Positions 43,099 to 54,693 are shown, counted from the first letter of the stretch. The stretch: DNA of 58,525 bases from JBIICI01 sp044238935 (GCA_044238935.1 JBIICI010000012.1:1-58525), one strand, 5' to 3'. The notes: generated by a model not told the origin, from the sequence alone. Translations and numbers: made by a program.

Positions 43099-44772
43099 AT
43101 GGGCGGATTATGCGGATTTGTCCGCAGTAGTAAAAATTGGGATCATGCAAAACTGACCCATATTATCGGTGCAATGACCGATCAACTGACGCACAGGGGG
43201 CCTGATAGCGGTGCCGTGTGGGTGGATGAATCCCTGAACTTAACCATGGGGCATCGTCGCCTTGCCACTTTGGATATATCCCAAAATGCCATGCAGCCTG
43301 TTTTTTCTCTCTCAGGGCGATATGGGGTGATTTTTGATGGGTTTATTGATCATTTTCTAAAATGGCGCACCTATTTAGAGCAGCAACAATATACCTTACG
43401 CAACCATTCTGATACGGAAATCATGGTGGGATTGCTGGATCATTTTGGCATTGAACAAACCCTTGCCCGTCTGCAAGGCATGTTTGCCGTCGCCATTATT
43501 GATCGCGTCGCCCAAAAACTATATTTGGTGCGTGATAAAGCGGGACGAAAACCCCTGTATTATGGGGCTTTTTTAGACAATATTTTATTTGCATCAGAAT
43601 TAAAAGCGCTCAAAGCCTATCCCGGATTCTACCCTGATATTTGCCCTATAGGTCTGACATGTTACATCGAATATGGCTATATTCGTGCGCCACAATCTAT
43701 TTTCAAAGATGTGTATAAGCTGCAAGCGGGTAATTATTTGGAAATCGACTTAACAAAACCGCTCGCGACACAGGCCCTTCCAAGGCGCTGCAAAAAAATT
43801 GCCTTTATCCCCAGCGTTCATCGCGATGAACAACCCAGAAACCAACCCTTTACGGATAAAGTCCAAAATATTATTCGGGATTATCGAATCACAGATCGCC
43901 CGTTTAGCTGCCAATTATCCATGGATCAGCCCAGTATTTTAATGGCCGCCTTAGCACAAAAATTACAACCAACGCCCTTACCCAGCTTTTCCGTGCATTT
44001 TGAAGGTGCGCCCCAAGATAATCGCCAACAAATTCAAAAAATCGCCGATTATATTGGATTAGACCATCATCAATATGATGTTTCACGCCAAGATTGCTTG
44101 GATATTGTCCCATTTTTATCCCATGTTTTTGATGAACCTCATGATGATCCTTTGATGATCCCCATGTTGCATCAGGCGATTATCGCAAAACAATCTTGGG
44201 ATGTTGTACTATCGGCCTTTATTCCGCGTGAAAATTATGTTCAAAAACCAATCTATCCTTGGTCAAGCTCATGGGTACATTATCTGTATGATCACACTTA
44301 TTTGAAATTCCAGCGCCGCTGGCTGGATCAACAAACCAGCCCTCAACGCCTGTTAAAACAAACACAATCTATGACAAACCGCGCAGACCGCAGCCCCATT
44401 CATATGACAACATTGGATCGTGTTTCCATGGCAAATGGCTTAGAAATGCGCGCAATCTTTTTTAATGATCAGATCATGCGTCGTTCCGAAATCCGTCAAG
44501 CGGTTGAAAAGATGATTCCCAAATATATTCCTACGCCCCTTTTGAAAAGCTGTCATGAAATGGTTGAGCCTGATATTTCAGGATGGTTGCGTGATCCGTT
44601 GAAAAATTGGGGCGGTGATTTTTTACACGCTGATCAATTACAGCAACAAGGATTCTTAAATCCTGCGCGTATCCAGCGCCTGTGGGATCAACATCAAAGC
44701 GGTAAACGCGATTGGTCAGAAATTTTATGGCGGATTATTATCTTCCAAAACTGGCTGTATGTTTGGCGATAG
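43099..44772 (+). CDS. Asparagine synthetase B-like protein, predicted pseudoenzyme
   Basis: The 557-residue protein aligns along the whole of glutamine-hydrolysing AsnB, with an N-terminal amidotransferase domain and a C-terminal synthetase domain. Key residues are lost. MCGIAGF reads MGGLCGF, so the nucleophile Cys2 is Gly. NGEIYN reads DGFIDH. The SGG.DS ATP-pyrophosphatase loop reads SMDQPS. GDGGDELFGGY reads SAFIPRENY. Structural parts remain, such as HRGPDSG, GRKPLYY, FASELKAL, FDEPHDDP and DRVSMANGLEMR. The frame is intact and well started (AGAGAGC before ATG), so it is expressed as a non-catalytic or re-purposed protein. selO follows 6 bp later. Confidence 0.85.
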   Translation: MGGLCGFVRSSKNWDHAKLTHIIGAMTDQLTHRGPDSGAVWVDESLNLTMGHRRLATLDISQNAMQPVFSLSGRYGVIFDGFIDHFLKWRTYLEQQQYTLRNHSDTEIMVGLLDHFGIEQTLARLQGMFAVAIIDRVAQKLYLVRDKAGRKPLYYGAFLDNILFASELKALKAYPGFYPDICPIGLTCYIEYGYIRAPQSIFKDVYKLQAGNYLEIDLTKPLATQALPRRCKKIAFIPSVHRDEQPRNQPFTDKVQNIIRDYRITDRPFSCQLSMDQPSILMAALAQKLQPTPLPSFSVHFEGAPQDNRQQIQKIADYIGLDHHQYDVSRQDCLDIVPFLSHVFDEPHDDPLMIPMLHQAIIAKQSWDVVLSAFIPRENYVQKPIYPWSSSWVHYLYDHTYLKFQRRWLDQQTSPQRLLKQTQSMTNRADRSPIHMTTLDRVSMANGLEMRAIFFNDQIMRRSEIRQAVEKMIPKYIPTPLLKSCHEMVEPDISGWLRDPLKNWGGDFLHADQLQQQGFLNPARIQRLWDQHQSGKRDWSEILWRIIIFQNWLYVWR

Positions 44773-44778
44773 GAAAAT

Positions 44779-46176
44779 ATGCCCTTCCTTCGTCATGATT
44801 TTGCTGCACTCTCCGATGAAGGAAACAATAATCCTTTCTATACACGCTATTCAGATTCTTTAAGTCATTTCCCAGCAGCACACCTCATTCATTATAATCA
44901 TGATGTGGCGACACAAACGGGATTCGACCAGCTCTTTCCTAAGACCCAGATAGATTTGCATACAGGGCAAGCCTTTGTAACAGGATCAAAGCCTTTGGCA
45001 ATGGCCTATAGCGGTCATCAATTTGGTCAATGGGCAGGACAATTGGGGGATGGGCGCGCTTTATTATTAGCACAAGCCGCCGATGATAACGGTAAAATGT
45101 GGGATATACAGATCAAAGGCGGTGGCAAAACTGCCTATTCCCGCATGGGGGACGGATATGCCGTTTTGCGATCAACGCTTCGTGAATATTTGGCCTGCTT
45201 TGCGATGCAAGGATTAGGCATTCCCACAACTCACGCCTTGTCTATCTGTACAACGGGTCAAAAAGTGATCAGAGAAGAGGAAGAAGATGGCGCTGTCCTC
45301 ATCCGCCTCTCACAATCCTTTATCCGATTTGGTCATTTTGAGCATTTTTATTACCGCAACGATCCTGAAAATCTGAAAAAACTATGTGATTACACCATGC
45401 AGCAGATGGGGCATGATGATCCGCAATCATGGTTTCAGGATGTGATGACACGCACCGCCCATTTAATTGCCGCATGGCAAGCGGTGGGATTTTGTCATGG
45501 TGTTTTAAATACTGATAATATGTCAATTATTGGAGAGAGTTTAGATTACGGCCCTTATGGATTTATGGAATCGTATGATCCTGATTGGATATGCAATCAA
45601 TCGGATTATCAGGGGCGCTATCGCTTTAGAAATCAACCGGCTATCGGGCTATGGAATTTGCAAGCCTTGGCTGTTGCCCTATCCCCGATTATCCCCTTAG
45701 ATCAGTCAATGCTGATTTTAAAAGAGTATATGCCATGTCTCAATACAGCGTACACAAATCATCTCTATAAAAAATTTGGATTTATCATTGGCACGCATGA
45801 TCCTGTTATCATCGATGATTTATTGACACGCTTTATGCAGCTTTTGGAAAACCATCGCGCGGATTATACGCGCAGCTTTTCCGCACTGGATGATTTAGAC
45901 TCTTTATTAAAAATCATGAATCATGACCCAAACGCAATAGTATGGATGCGTGATTATGAGTCATTGAACATTACCGAACGTCAAAATCCACACTATATCG
46001 CACGAAATTGGGTTTTACAAAAATGCATTGAATCTGTCCAAAATGGTGATATAGGGCTTTTAGAGTCTTTAATTGATATTCTAAAATCACCCTATGATCC
46101 CCATCATAACTTCACACACTATAAAAATTCAGCCCCTTTAGATTATGCAGGTTTAAGAGTCTCTTGTTCGTCATAA
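44779..46176 (+). CDS. selO: Protein adenylyltransferase SelO
   Basis: Pseudokinase that transfers AMP from ATP to Ser, Thr or Tyr of proteins; in E. coli it is tied to redox stress. The product shows AYSGHQFGQWAGQLGDGRA, IQIKGGGKTAYSRMGDGYAVLR, GVLNTDNMSIIGESLDYGPYGF (catalytic Asn and Asp) and RYRFRNQPAIGLWNL. It ends RVSCSS, in which the Cys is the conserved C-terminal redox Cys. At 465 residues it is slightly short. AGGA lies before the ATG, and it starts six bases after the AsnB-like gene, so the pair are co-transcribed. Confidence 0.95.
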   Translation: MPFLRHDFAALSDEGNNNPFYTRYSDSLSHFPAAHLIHYNHDVATQTGFDQLFPKTQIDLHTGQAFVTGSKPLAMAYSGHQFGQWAGQLGDGRALLLAQAADDNGKMWDIQIKGGGKTAYSRMGDGYAVLRSTLREYLACFAMQGLGIPTTHALSICTTGQKVIREEEEDGAVLIRLSQSFIRFGHFEHFYYRNDPENLKKLCDYTMQQMGHDDPQSWFQDVMTRTAHLIAAWQAVGFCHGVLNTDNMSIIGESLDYGPYGFMESYDPDWICNQSDYQGRYRFRNQPAIGLWNLQALAVALSPIIPLDQSMLILKEYMPCLNTAYTNHLYKKFGFIIGTHDPVIIDDLLTRFMQLLENHRADYTRSFSALDDLDSLLKIMNHDPNAIVWMRDYESLNITERQNPHYIARNWVLQKCIESVQNGDIGLLESLIDILKSPYDPHHNFTHYKNSAPLDYAGLRVSCSS

Positions 46177-46276
46177 AAAATAAAGATATTTCGTATCGTC
46201 TTTATTTTGCCATTGTCTATAATTATAATAGAAATTATATTGAAAACATGAACGCTTACAAACGGAGAATAACAAT

Positions 46277-46609
46277 ATGACCAGATCTTTTTTAAACCTT
46301 GCTTTGATTGCGATGATTTCTGTCACTGCATTCGGAACAGCAGCCCACGCAAATGAACATGCCAACGCACAAGACGGCAAAAAAGGAAAACTTTTTGAAA
46401 GACAAGATGTCAATGGCGATGGAAAAGTCACCAAAGACGAATTTATGAAACATGCCGAAGAAAAATTTGTAAAACTTGATGTGAATAAAGACGGCTCAAT
46501 CACGCCTGATGAAGTTGAAAAAATGAAACAAAAATGGCAAGAATTGCGCAAAAAGAAACAAGAAGCTGGCGATAAAGGCGACGCCCCTGAAAAAGGTAGC
46601 GAAGAATAA
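46277..46609 (+). CDS. Secreted two-EF-hand protein
   Basis: The 110-residue protein has a signal peptide (SFLNLALIAMISVTAFGTAAHA) and two canonical EF-hand loops, DVNGDGKVTKDE and DVNKDGSITPDE, so it should bind calcium in the periplasm. The C-terminal tail is Lys/Glu-rich. The ATG has GGAG eight to nine bases upstream. Its partner is unknown; EF-hand proteins of this size (CREC-like or EfhP-like) are common in alphaproteobacteria. It converges on the helicase gene across a bidirectional terminator. Confidence 0.9.
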   Translation: MTRSFLNLALIAMISVTAFGTAAHANEHANAQDGKKGKLFERQDVNGDGKVTKDEFMKHAEEKFVKLDVNKDGSITPDEVEKMKQKWQELRKKKQEAGDKGDAPEKGSEE

Positions 46610-46623
46610 AATTTATTTTTAAC

Positions 46624-46659
46624 AAAAAAGGGGAAGGATTTTTATCCTTCCCCTTTTTT
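46624..46659. terminator. Bidirectional rho-independent terminator
   Basis: GGGGAAGGAT (46630-46639), a TTTT loop, ATCCTTCCCC (46644-46653), then TTTTTT, and AAAAAA before the stem. The perfect 10-bp stem with U-runs on both strands can end the EF-hand transcript and the helicase transcript. Confidence 0.92.
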
Positions 46660-46676
46660 ATATGATTTTGCTAAAT

Positions 46677-48674
46677 TTACGCGGCTCTTTTGCCCGCTGA
46701 AAAACGTTGTGGTGCTTTGCTGCCAAACTTACCAGCTGGTTTTCTGCCTTCCATATTGCCAAAAGGTTTGCCGCTGCCTTTATTTGCATCACGGCTGTTG
46801 CTTCTGCCGCCTTCTGATCTTTCTGATCTGCCTGCACTTCTACCCTCGTTTCTACCGTCACCTCTTCCTTCTGGTGCTTTACCAAAGGATCTTGCAGGGC
46901 GGTCGCTTTGTGGGCGATCATTGCGTTCGTTGCGATCATTCGGTCTTGCACTTCTTGGGCGATCGCCTTGTGAACGGTCACTTTGGAAACGATCCCCTTG
47001 TGGCCTATCGCCTTGTGGTCTGTCATTTGAACGACCAAAAGATGATGATCTTTCTGTTCTCTTATCAAAAGAACGCTCACCAAAAGCGGATCTTTCGGGT
47101 CTATCAGAACGTGCAGGTCTGTCTGAACGATCAAATCTTTGCTCAGAACGTCCCTCTGATCTGCCTTCTGATCTCCCCTCACTTCTACGAGGATTTCCAC
47201 CGAACGGCGATGCATTGGATCGAGGCGCAGAAGCTCTTTCCTCTGACTGAGAACGGTCAGGGCGTTGAAAAGAATCTCTGGCTTGACCACCTCTTTTGAA
47301 ATCATCACGATCTCTTGGCGCAGATGATTTATGGGCATTATCACCCCAGAAATCTCCACGGGATTGAGGGCGTTCACCTCTGACTTCATCACGACGTGGC
47401 TCTGATTTCTTAAAAGAAGATCTGCCAAATTCATTCGGACGAGAATCAAAAGAACGTCCACCACCATTGCCACCGCCGCTATTGCCAAAAGGCTTACGAC
47501 CAAATTTGCTACCGCCTGCATAATCACGAGAACGCTCACCAGAACGTTCTGCGGGGCGATCAAAACGATCATTCGACCGTTCACGTTTGGCATCAGGATT
47601 AATCAAATATTGAATGGCCTGCCATTTACGATTATCCTGTGGTGTAATCAAGCATAAGGCTGATCCCACGGCACCAGCACGGGCTGTACGGCCAATACGG
47701 TGAATATAATCTTCGGGCACTTGAGGCAAGTCATAATTGATCACATGTTTAATATGGGGAACATCCAATCCACGCGCAACAACATCTGTTGCAACCAAGA
47801 TACGGAATTTTTCTTGGCGGTAATCGCGGATAACGCGCTCACGACGGGATTGTTTTAAATCTCCATTAATCGCTTCCGCATGGAAATCCGCATTATTTAA
47901 CTGTTTTGCCAATTTTTCTGTGCCAAATTTTGTTTTTACGAAAATAATCACTGATCCTTCGCGTGTGTGCAACTGGCGTACCAACTCTGCATATTTTGCA
48001 TCTTCGCTCAAACGAATAACATCTTGTTGAATATTTGTCGCAGGTGCAATCGTTGACCCAACGGCAATACGTTTAGGCTCATTTAAATATTGCTGTGACA
48101 TACGAATAATATTGCTGGGCAATGTCGCGGAAAACATCAATGTTTGACGTTTTTCAGGCAATTGCTCAAAAATTGTTTCCAACTGAATCGAAAAACCCAT
48201 ATCCAACATACGATCTGTTTCATCCAAAACAATAAAATCTGTTTGGTCTAAAAACAAGCTGCGGCGCTGTAAATGATCATTAATCCGCCCCGGTGTTCCC
48301 ACGATTAAACGAGGGCGTGCTTTTAACTGATTATATTGCTTGGACATTGGCTCACCACCAATGATAAAGGCGGTTTTAATACCGCTTTTTTTGCCCAATA
48401 ATTGATGCGCAATTTCCATGATCTGACGCCCTAATTCACGCGTGGGGCTTAAAATCAAGGCTTGGCTTTGTGGGTTTTCCAACAAATGCTGTACCAAAGG
48501 AATTGAAAACGCCGCTGTTTTCCCTGTTCCTGTTTGCGCGGATCCCATAATGTCATGACCTTCGATGGCCAAAGGAATCGCCTGTGCTTGGATTGGTGTC
48601 GGGGTTGTGTAGTTCATGGTCGCCAAAGATTCTAGCAACAATGGATTCAAGTTTAATTCGTTAAAATTATCCAT
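46677..48674 (-). CDS. DEAD-box RNA helicase with long Arg/Ser/Asp/Gly-rich tail
   Basis: The N-terminal 370 residues form an RhlE-type helicase core: GSAQTGTGKTAAFSIPL (motif I), SPTRELGRQI (Ia), GTPGRINDHL (Ib), FSATLP (III), ATDVVARGLDVPH (V) and HRIGRTARAG (VI). Motif II is DETD instead of DEAD. The remaining 295 residues are low-complexity, made of repeated GDRPQ and RSEGRSEGR units, probably an RNA-binding disordered tail. Such tails occur in cold-adapted DEAD helicases. A structured 500-bp leader lies upstream. A weak GAAAG precedes the ATG. Confidence 0.93.
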   Translation of the reverse strand: MDNFNELNLNPLLLESLATMNYTTPTPIQAQAIPLAIEGHDIMGSAQTGTGKTAAFSIPLVQHLLENPQSQALILSPTRELGRQIMEIAHQLLGKKSGIKTAFIIGGEPMSKQYNQLKARPRLIVGTPGRINDHLQRRSLFLDQTDFIVLDETDRMLDMGFSIQLETIFEQLPEKRQTLMFSATLPSNIIRMSQQYLNEPKRIAVGSTIAPATNIQQDVIRLSEDAKYAELVRQLHTREGSVIIFVKTKFGTEKLAKQLNNADFHAEAINGDLKQSRRERVIRDYRQEKFRILVATDVVARGLDVPHIKHVINYDLPQVPEDYIHRIGRTARAGAVGSALCLITPQDNRKWQAIQYLINPDAKRERSNDRFDRPAERSGERSRDYAGGSKFGRKPFGNSGGGNGGGRSFDSRPNEFGRSSFKKSEPRRDEVRGERPQSRGDFWGDNAHKSSAPRDRDDFKRGGQARDSFQRPDRSQSEERASAPRSNASPFGGNPRRSEGRSEGRSEGRSEQRFDRSDRPARSDRPERSAFGERSFDKRTERSSSFGRSNDRPQGDRPQGDRFQSDRSQGDRPRSARPNDRNERNDRPQSDRPARSFGKAPEGRGDGRNEGRSAGRSERSEGGRSNSRDANKGSGKPFGNMEGRKPAGKFGSKAPQRFSAGKRAA

Positions 48675-48775
48675 AATAATTTCTTTCTTATAAGTAAAAG
48701 TTCCCCTGTCTTAAAAAAAGACGCATACAGGGGATTCCTGCGTTCGATATCTGAATATGAAATCGAACTTTGTTT
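48675..48775 (-). promoter_or_regulatory. Structured 5' leader of the helicase gene
   Basis: Two hairpins lie before the helicase start: CCCCTGT (48703-48709) with ACAGGGG (48727-48733), and GTTCGAT (48742-48748) with ATCGAAC (48762-48768). A GTCTT/AAGAC pair is nested in the first. Structured leaders regulate some DEAD-box helicase genes, for example in cold shock, so this is a candidate regulatory leader. No tRNA or known riboswitch was recognised. Confidence 0.5.
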
Positions 48776-48921
48776 CTAAGAAAGGTCAATTTCTGGATCT
48801 TATATAAAATAGGCTTTCTAACTCTTCAATGAAAGCGAAAGCATTTTCTTCTTTTTTATAAAAAAAGACAGTGTAAAAATCCTGCCCAGATAAAATGTCA
48901 TTTTGAATATAAATCAAAATA

Positions 48922-49060
48922 TATAGTCATTCTTAATAAAAAATCATTTTTTTATTAAGAATGATACGGCTGCAAAAGCAACCGCGCCACCAATGTGGCG
49001 AGCATCCCCTGCGAAGGGGTTCAAATTAAAATTCATGAATTTTAATTTGAAATGACTATA
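48922..49060. repeat. Structured non-coding element with 10-bp inverted ends
   Basis: Perfect inverted ends TATAGTCATT (48922-48931) and AATGACTATA (49051-49060) enclose three further palindromes. These are TCATTCTTAATAAAAAA with its complement, GCCACCAATGTGGC with CCCCTGCGAAGGGG, and TTCAAATTAAAATT-CATG-AATTTTAATTTGAA. No open frame is present. It may be a miniature mobile element or a structured RNA. The rest of the 48776-49175 gap is A/T-rich and shows no gene. Confidence 0.65.
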
Positions 49061-49175
49061 ATGATTGAAATCAATTCAACGTCACCATCAATGACAGAAT
49101 TCAATAAAAAAAGCAAGGAATATTATTAGAAATAATATATTGTTGTTTAGGAATAAGAGAAATTCGTCGAAAATT

Positions 49176-51218
49176 CTAATACACTTTTTCATTGCTAATA
49201 ATGGATTCTGCTTCTTGAATACCACATTCCCTTAAGAATGCACATGTCTCATCATAAAATCTTGATAATCGCGTGTGGTCATTATCGTTACCATGAGGCA
49301 CAAAAACAATCATGCCCTGGCGCGCCCTAGTTAAAAGAACACGATATGCATTGGCCAAATAAGCACGGCGAAATGGATCTCTCACATTTTGCCATTTTGT
49401 GCCTTTAAAATTATAATGCCCCCATCGGCCGCCTTCCATACGTAAATCAGCATCCCAGCACGTGCCAACCCAATCAAGCTCTAATCCTTGTACATCGAAC
49501 TCTGTGGCGACATCTTCTAGGTAATATGAAGAGCGTATATCTTCCTTACCGTTCAAAAACCAAGTCACAGGATCCACCTGCCCTTTAACATAGATCCCTT
49601 CTGGCTTAAGGCGTATTGCACCAGAAGAGGCAACAAGACCTAAGCGCTCAGTCCCTCTAGCATGGTATCTCAGCCAAGCACGCGCCACGTCAAGGTCACG
49701 AGTAATTGCGATATGGTACTGACCAAGATCATTTTTGATTTGTGCAGCGGTTTCAGCATTACCATCAATAATTGCACCAATAAAATCTGAAAGTTTTTCT
49801 GCGCGAAATGAACGGATTGAAACAGAAAGGTGAAGGGCCAATTTTTCGGTTGCGTTTAAATCAGAGATTTTGACGCATAAATCCTGCCCCCAATTATAGC
49901 TTTTATTTGCCAGCTGCCCAGAATGATACACATCCCAATGCAAGAACCTTTTTTGCAGAGCATTGAACCATTCTATGAGCCCAGCCTCGCCGACATGAAT
50001 TTCTTGTCCACCACCAATCAAGCAAACAATTGTACACCAATCTTCACGCCGATCCATAAGGCTGATCAGAAATTCCGGCTCCGACATATCAAATCGCGCA
50101 GCGCCGCGTTTTTGAATCATAAAGCGTTCAGCATGCTCTTGATTCCAAGCCCGCTGTGCTTCGTCAAATATTACAACATGTTCATTTGGCACCTTGTTCG
50201 ATTTCAAGCCCTCATCGCGGAAATGATGAATATTTTGAATAAAAGCGCTAACTTTTTGTGTGGATACGTCTTTGGAAATAGAGGCCCCAGATTGTTTAGA
50301 GCGCTCCACTTCATCCCTGGCCAATGCTTCACGCAACACAGCCACCAAGGGACCATTTCCAGATAAGAAGACAGCCTGTTCTTCGGATGAAGATCCAACC
50401 GTGCGTGTTGAAATGTTCAAACCTGCGAGCGTCTTTCCAGCACCCGGAACACCTGTCACGAAACAAATGGATTTCCGCCGCTTTTGTTTTGAATACTCAA
50501 TGATTTCAGTAATGCAATTTGACGTATGGGTCAGGTTTTTTGCGCCAGCATCTGAGCGAGAAATATCTTGAACATTATGGCCCTGGTATAGAGCCTGCGC
50601 AGCCTCAATAATCGTTGGTGTGGGCTTATATCCACTTTCTTCCCATTCTTCACCAAACGGGGCTTGTTCATTATCAGACAAACCATAAACCAACCCATAC
50701 TCCGCAGGTTTTAAGTCACAGCTAATAACACGCTTAATAACATCATCAAGATCATTATCGCTGCACAATAAGGGTACAGCAACTTTGTCTTGATACCAGT
50801 AAATAGCATTTTCCTGCTTTGCCGCTTTTGTTGAAACCAGAACCGGGACGATATAGAGATCATGACTTCCTTCATGGAAGTTCTTCAAATCAAGCGCATA
50901 ATCTAAAACTTGGTCAATAGCCTGTTTATCATACTTTTTTGAGCCGACTTTATATTCCAATACAAAAATAATATCGTTGATCATAATCACAACATCAACA
51001 CGTTTACCCATACGTGGAATAGAAAACTCAAAGAATATTTTACCAGAATGGTAGTGTGTAAGTTGTCGCTTCAGGTGCTTGATTTGCTCAAGCCATGCAT
51101 TTTTCTGGGATATTTCGAGCGAAAAATGGTGGTTATACGTCAATTCCCCAAGGATTTTATCAGGGCAGTCTTTAAGGAAATCAGGAATGTTTGCTTGATA
51201 GTAGGATCGCACGAGCAT
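49176..51218 (-). CDS. DUF2075 helicase-type protein with nuclease-like N-terminus
   Basis: The 680-residue protein has an N-terminal region with a PD-(D/E)XK-like motif, KRVDVVIMINDIIFVLEYKVG (Asp and Glu-x-Lys of the putative nuclease core, about 75-95). A P-loop domain follows with Walker A, FVTGVPGAGKTLAGL, at about 255, and Walker B, VVIFDEAQRAW. Helicase-like motifs near the C-terminus include TEFDVQGLELDWVG and YRVLLTRARQGMIVFVPHG. This arrangement fits DUF2075 and other superfamily I proteins, some in defence islands. The exact role is unknown. It stands alone beside the rrn operon. The start at 51218 is the most 5' ATG and has no clear ribosome site. Confidence 0.85.
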   Translation of the reverse strand: MLVRSYYQANIPDFLKDCPDKILGELTYNHHFSLEISQKNAWLEQIKHLKRQLTHYHSGKIFFEFSIPRMGKRVDVVIMINDIIFVLEYKVGSKKYDKQAIDQVLDYALDLKNFHEGSHDLYIVPVLVSTKAAKQENAIYWYQDKVAVPLLCSDNDLDDVIKRVISCDLKPAEYGLVYGLSDNEQAPFGEEWEESGYKPTPTIIEAAQALYQGHNVQDISRSDAGAKNLTHTSNCITEIIEYSKQKRRKSICFVTGVPGAGKTLAGLNISTRTVGSSSEEQAVFLSGNGPLVAVLREALARDEVERSKQSGASISKDVSTQKVSAFIQNIHHFRDEGLKSNKVPNEHVVIFDEAQRAWNQEHAERFMIQKRGAARFDMSEPEFLISLMDRREDWCTIVCLIGGGQEIHVGEAGLIEWFNALQKRFLHWDVYHSGQLANKSYNWGQDLCVKISDLNATEKLALHLSVSIRSFRAEKLSDFIGAIIDGNAETAAQIKNDLGQYHIAITRDLDVARAWLRYHARGTERLGLVASSGAIRLKPEGIYVKGQVDPVTWFLNGKEDIRSSYYLEDVATEFDVQGLELDWVGTCWDADLRMEGGRWGHYNFKGTKWQNVRDPFRRAYLANAYRVLLTRARQGMIVFVPHGNDNDHTRLSRFYDETCAFLRECGIQEAESIISNEKVY

Positions 51219-51300
51219 AAGCTAGTGTACGTTTTTATATAAAAACGGTCAATAAAGATTACTGAAAACAATTGATTTACAACCATTTTTTAGATAAAAA

Positions 51301-51331
51301 AACAAAAAACCCTGCTTTTCAGCAGGGTTCT
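51301..51331 (-). terminator. Terminator of the rrn operon
   Basis: On the minus strand AACCCTGCT, a GAAA loop, AGCAGGGTT, then a run of T (complement of 51301-51309). It lies about 60 bases after the 5S gene. Confidence 0.85.
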
Positions 51332-51392
51332 TACAAAATCATTCGCTGCATTGAGCATTGTAAAGATAGAATTTTCTAAGATGATCTTTGAA

Positions 51393-51510
51393 GGCTTGGC
51401 AGCGACCTACTCTCCCACACCTTAAGATGCAGTACCATCGGCGCTAAGATTTTTCACGGTCGAGTTCGGGATGGGATCGGGTGTTACATTCTTGCCATAA
51501 CCACCAAGCC
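51393..51510 (-). rRNA. rrf: 5S ribosomal RNA
   Basis: The conserved stem GGCTTGGTGG...GGTCGCTGCCAAGCC encloses CACCCGATCCCATCCCGAACTCGACCGTGAAA-type sequence. Outside the gene, TCTAAGATGATCTTTGA (from 51376) and its complement ATCAAAGACCATCTTAGG (from 51511) form a long processing stem. No tRNA-fMet follows, unlike in many alphaproteobacteria. Confidence 0.95.
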
Positions 51511-51639
51511 ATCAAAGACCATCTTAGGTGACATCCAATTATTTTTAGGAAAATTTTTGTAATTTACAAAATTATTATATTCAAAATTACTAAGCTTTTT
51601 TATTTGAACAGTATAATAGTGAATTCACTACTATATGCT

Positions 51640-54390
<2,751 letters not shown>

Positions 54391-54617
54391 ACAAACATAT
54401 AGAAGTCAATTCAATATGTTGTTCAAATTAGAAATCTCAGCTTTTTTGAATTTTTATTTGTCAGAAAAATTTAAAAAATTGGATGTCAATTCTATCTTTA
54501 CAATGTTCAATAAACGGTCATACTCAGATTTTTCAACCTGATTAAGGTTACCATAAGATAACCTTAAAGAGAATGAATATTCCTTAAAATCCAAAATAAT
54601 TTCCACCAATAAATTTT
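54391..54617 (-). other. 23S-tRNA-Ala spacer with a repeated antitermination-like site
   Basis: About 225 bp of A/T-rich spacer. The minus-strand word CGTTTATTGAACATTGTA (54499-54516) occurs again, unchanged, in the 16S leader (56581-56598). It resembles the boxA region of alphaproteobacterial rrn leaders. No gene is seen. Confidence 0.55.
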
Positions 54618-54693
54618 TGGTGGAGCTAAGCGGGATCGAACCGCTGACCTCCTGAATGCAAATCAGGCGCTCTCCCAGCTGAGCTATAGCCCC
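54618..54693 (-). tRNA. tRNA-Ala (TGC)
   Basis: 76-nt cloverleaf. The acceptor GGGGCTA/TAGCTCC has the G3-U70 pair that defines alanine tRNA. The anticodon loop is TTTGCAT and CCA is encoded. It lies between tRNA-Ile and 23S. Confidence 0.97.

Noticed and set aside
43081..43110. An alternative start that would restore a Met-Cys N-terminus for the AsnB-like protein
   Set aside because: The only Cys near the start is at position 5, preceded by a TTA codon that is not a start codon. The ATG next to it is out of frame.
46690..47299. Long plus-strand open frames (Leu/Pro/Ser- and His/Leu-rich) opposite the helicase tail
   Set aside because: They are shadows of the repetitive Arg/Ser/Asp codons of the helicase. 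No ribosome site or known domain is visible, and composition mirrors the minus-strand repeat.
51219..51390. tRNA-fMet after 5S rRNA, common in alphaproteobacteria
   Set aside because: The stretch holds only the rrn terminator hairpin and the 5S processing stem. No cloverleaf could be drawn.
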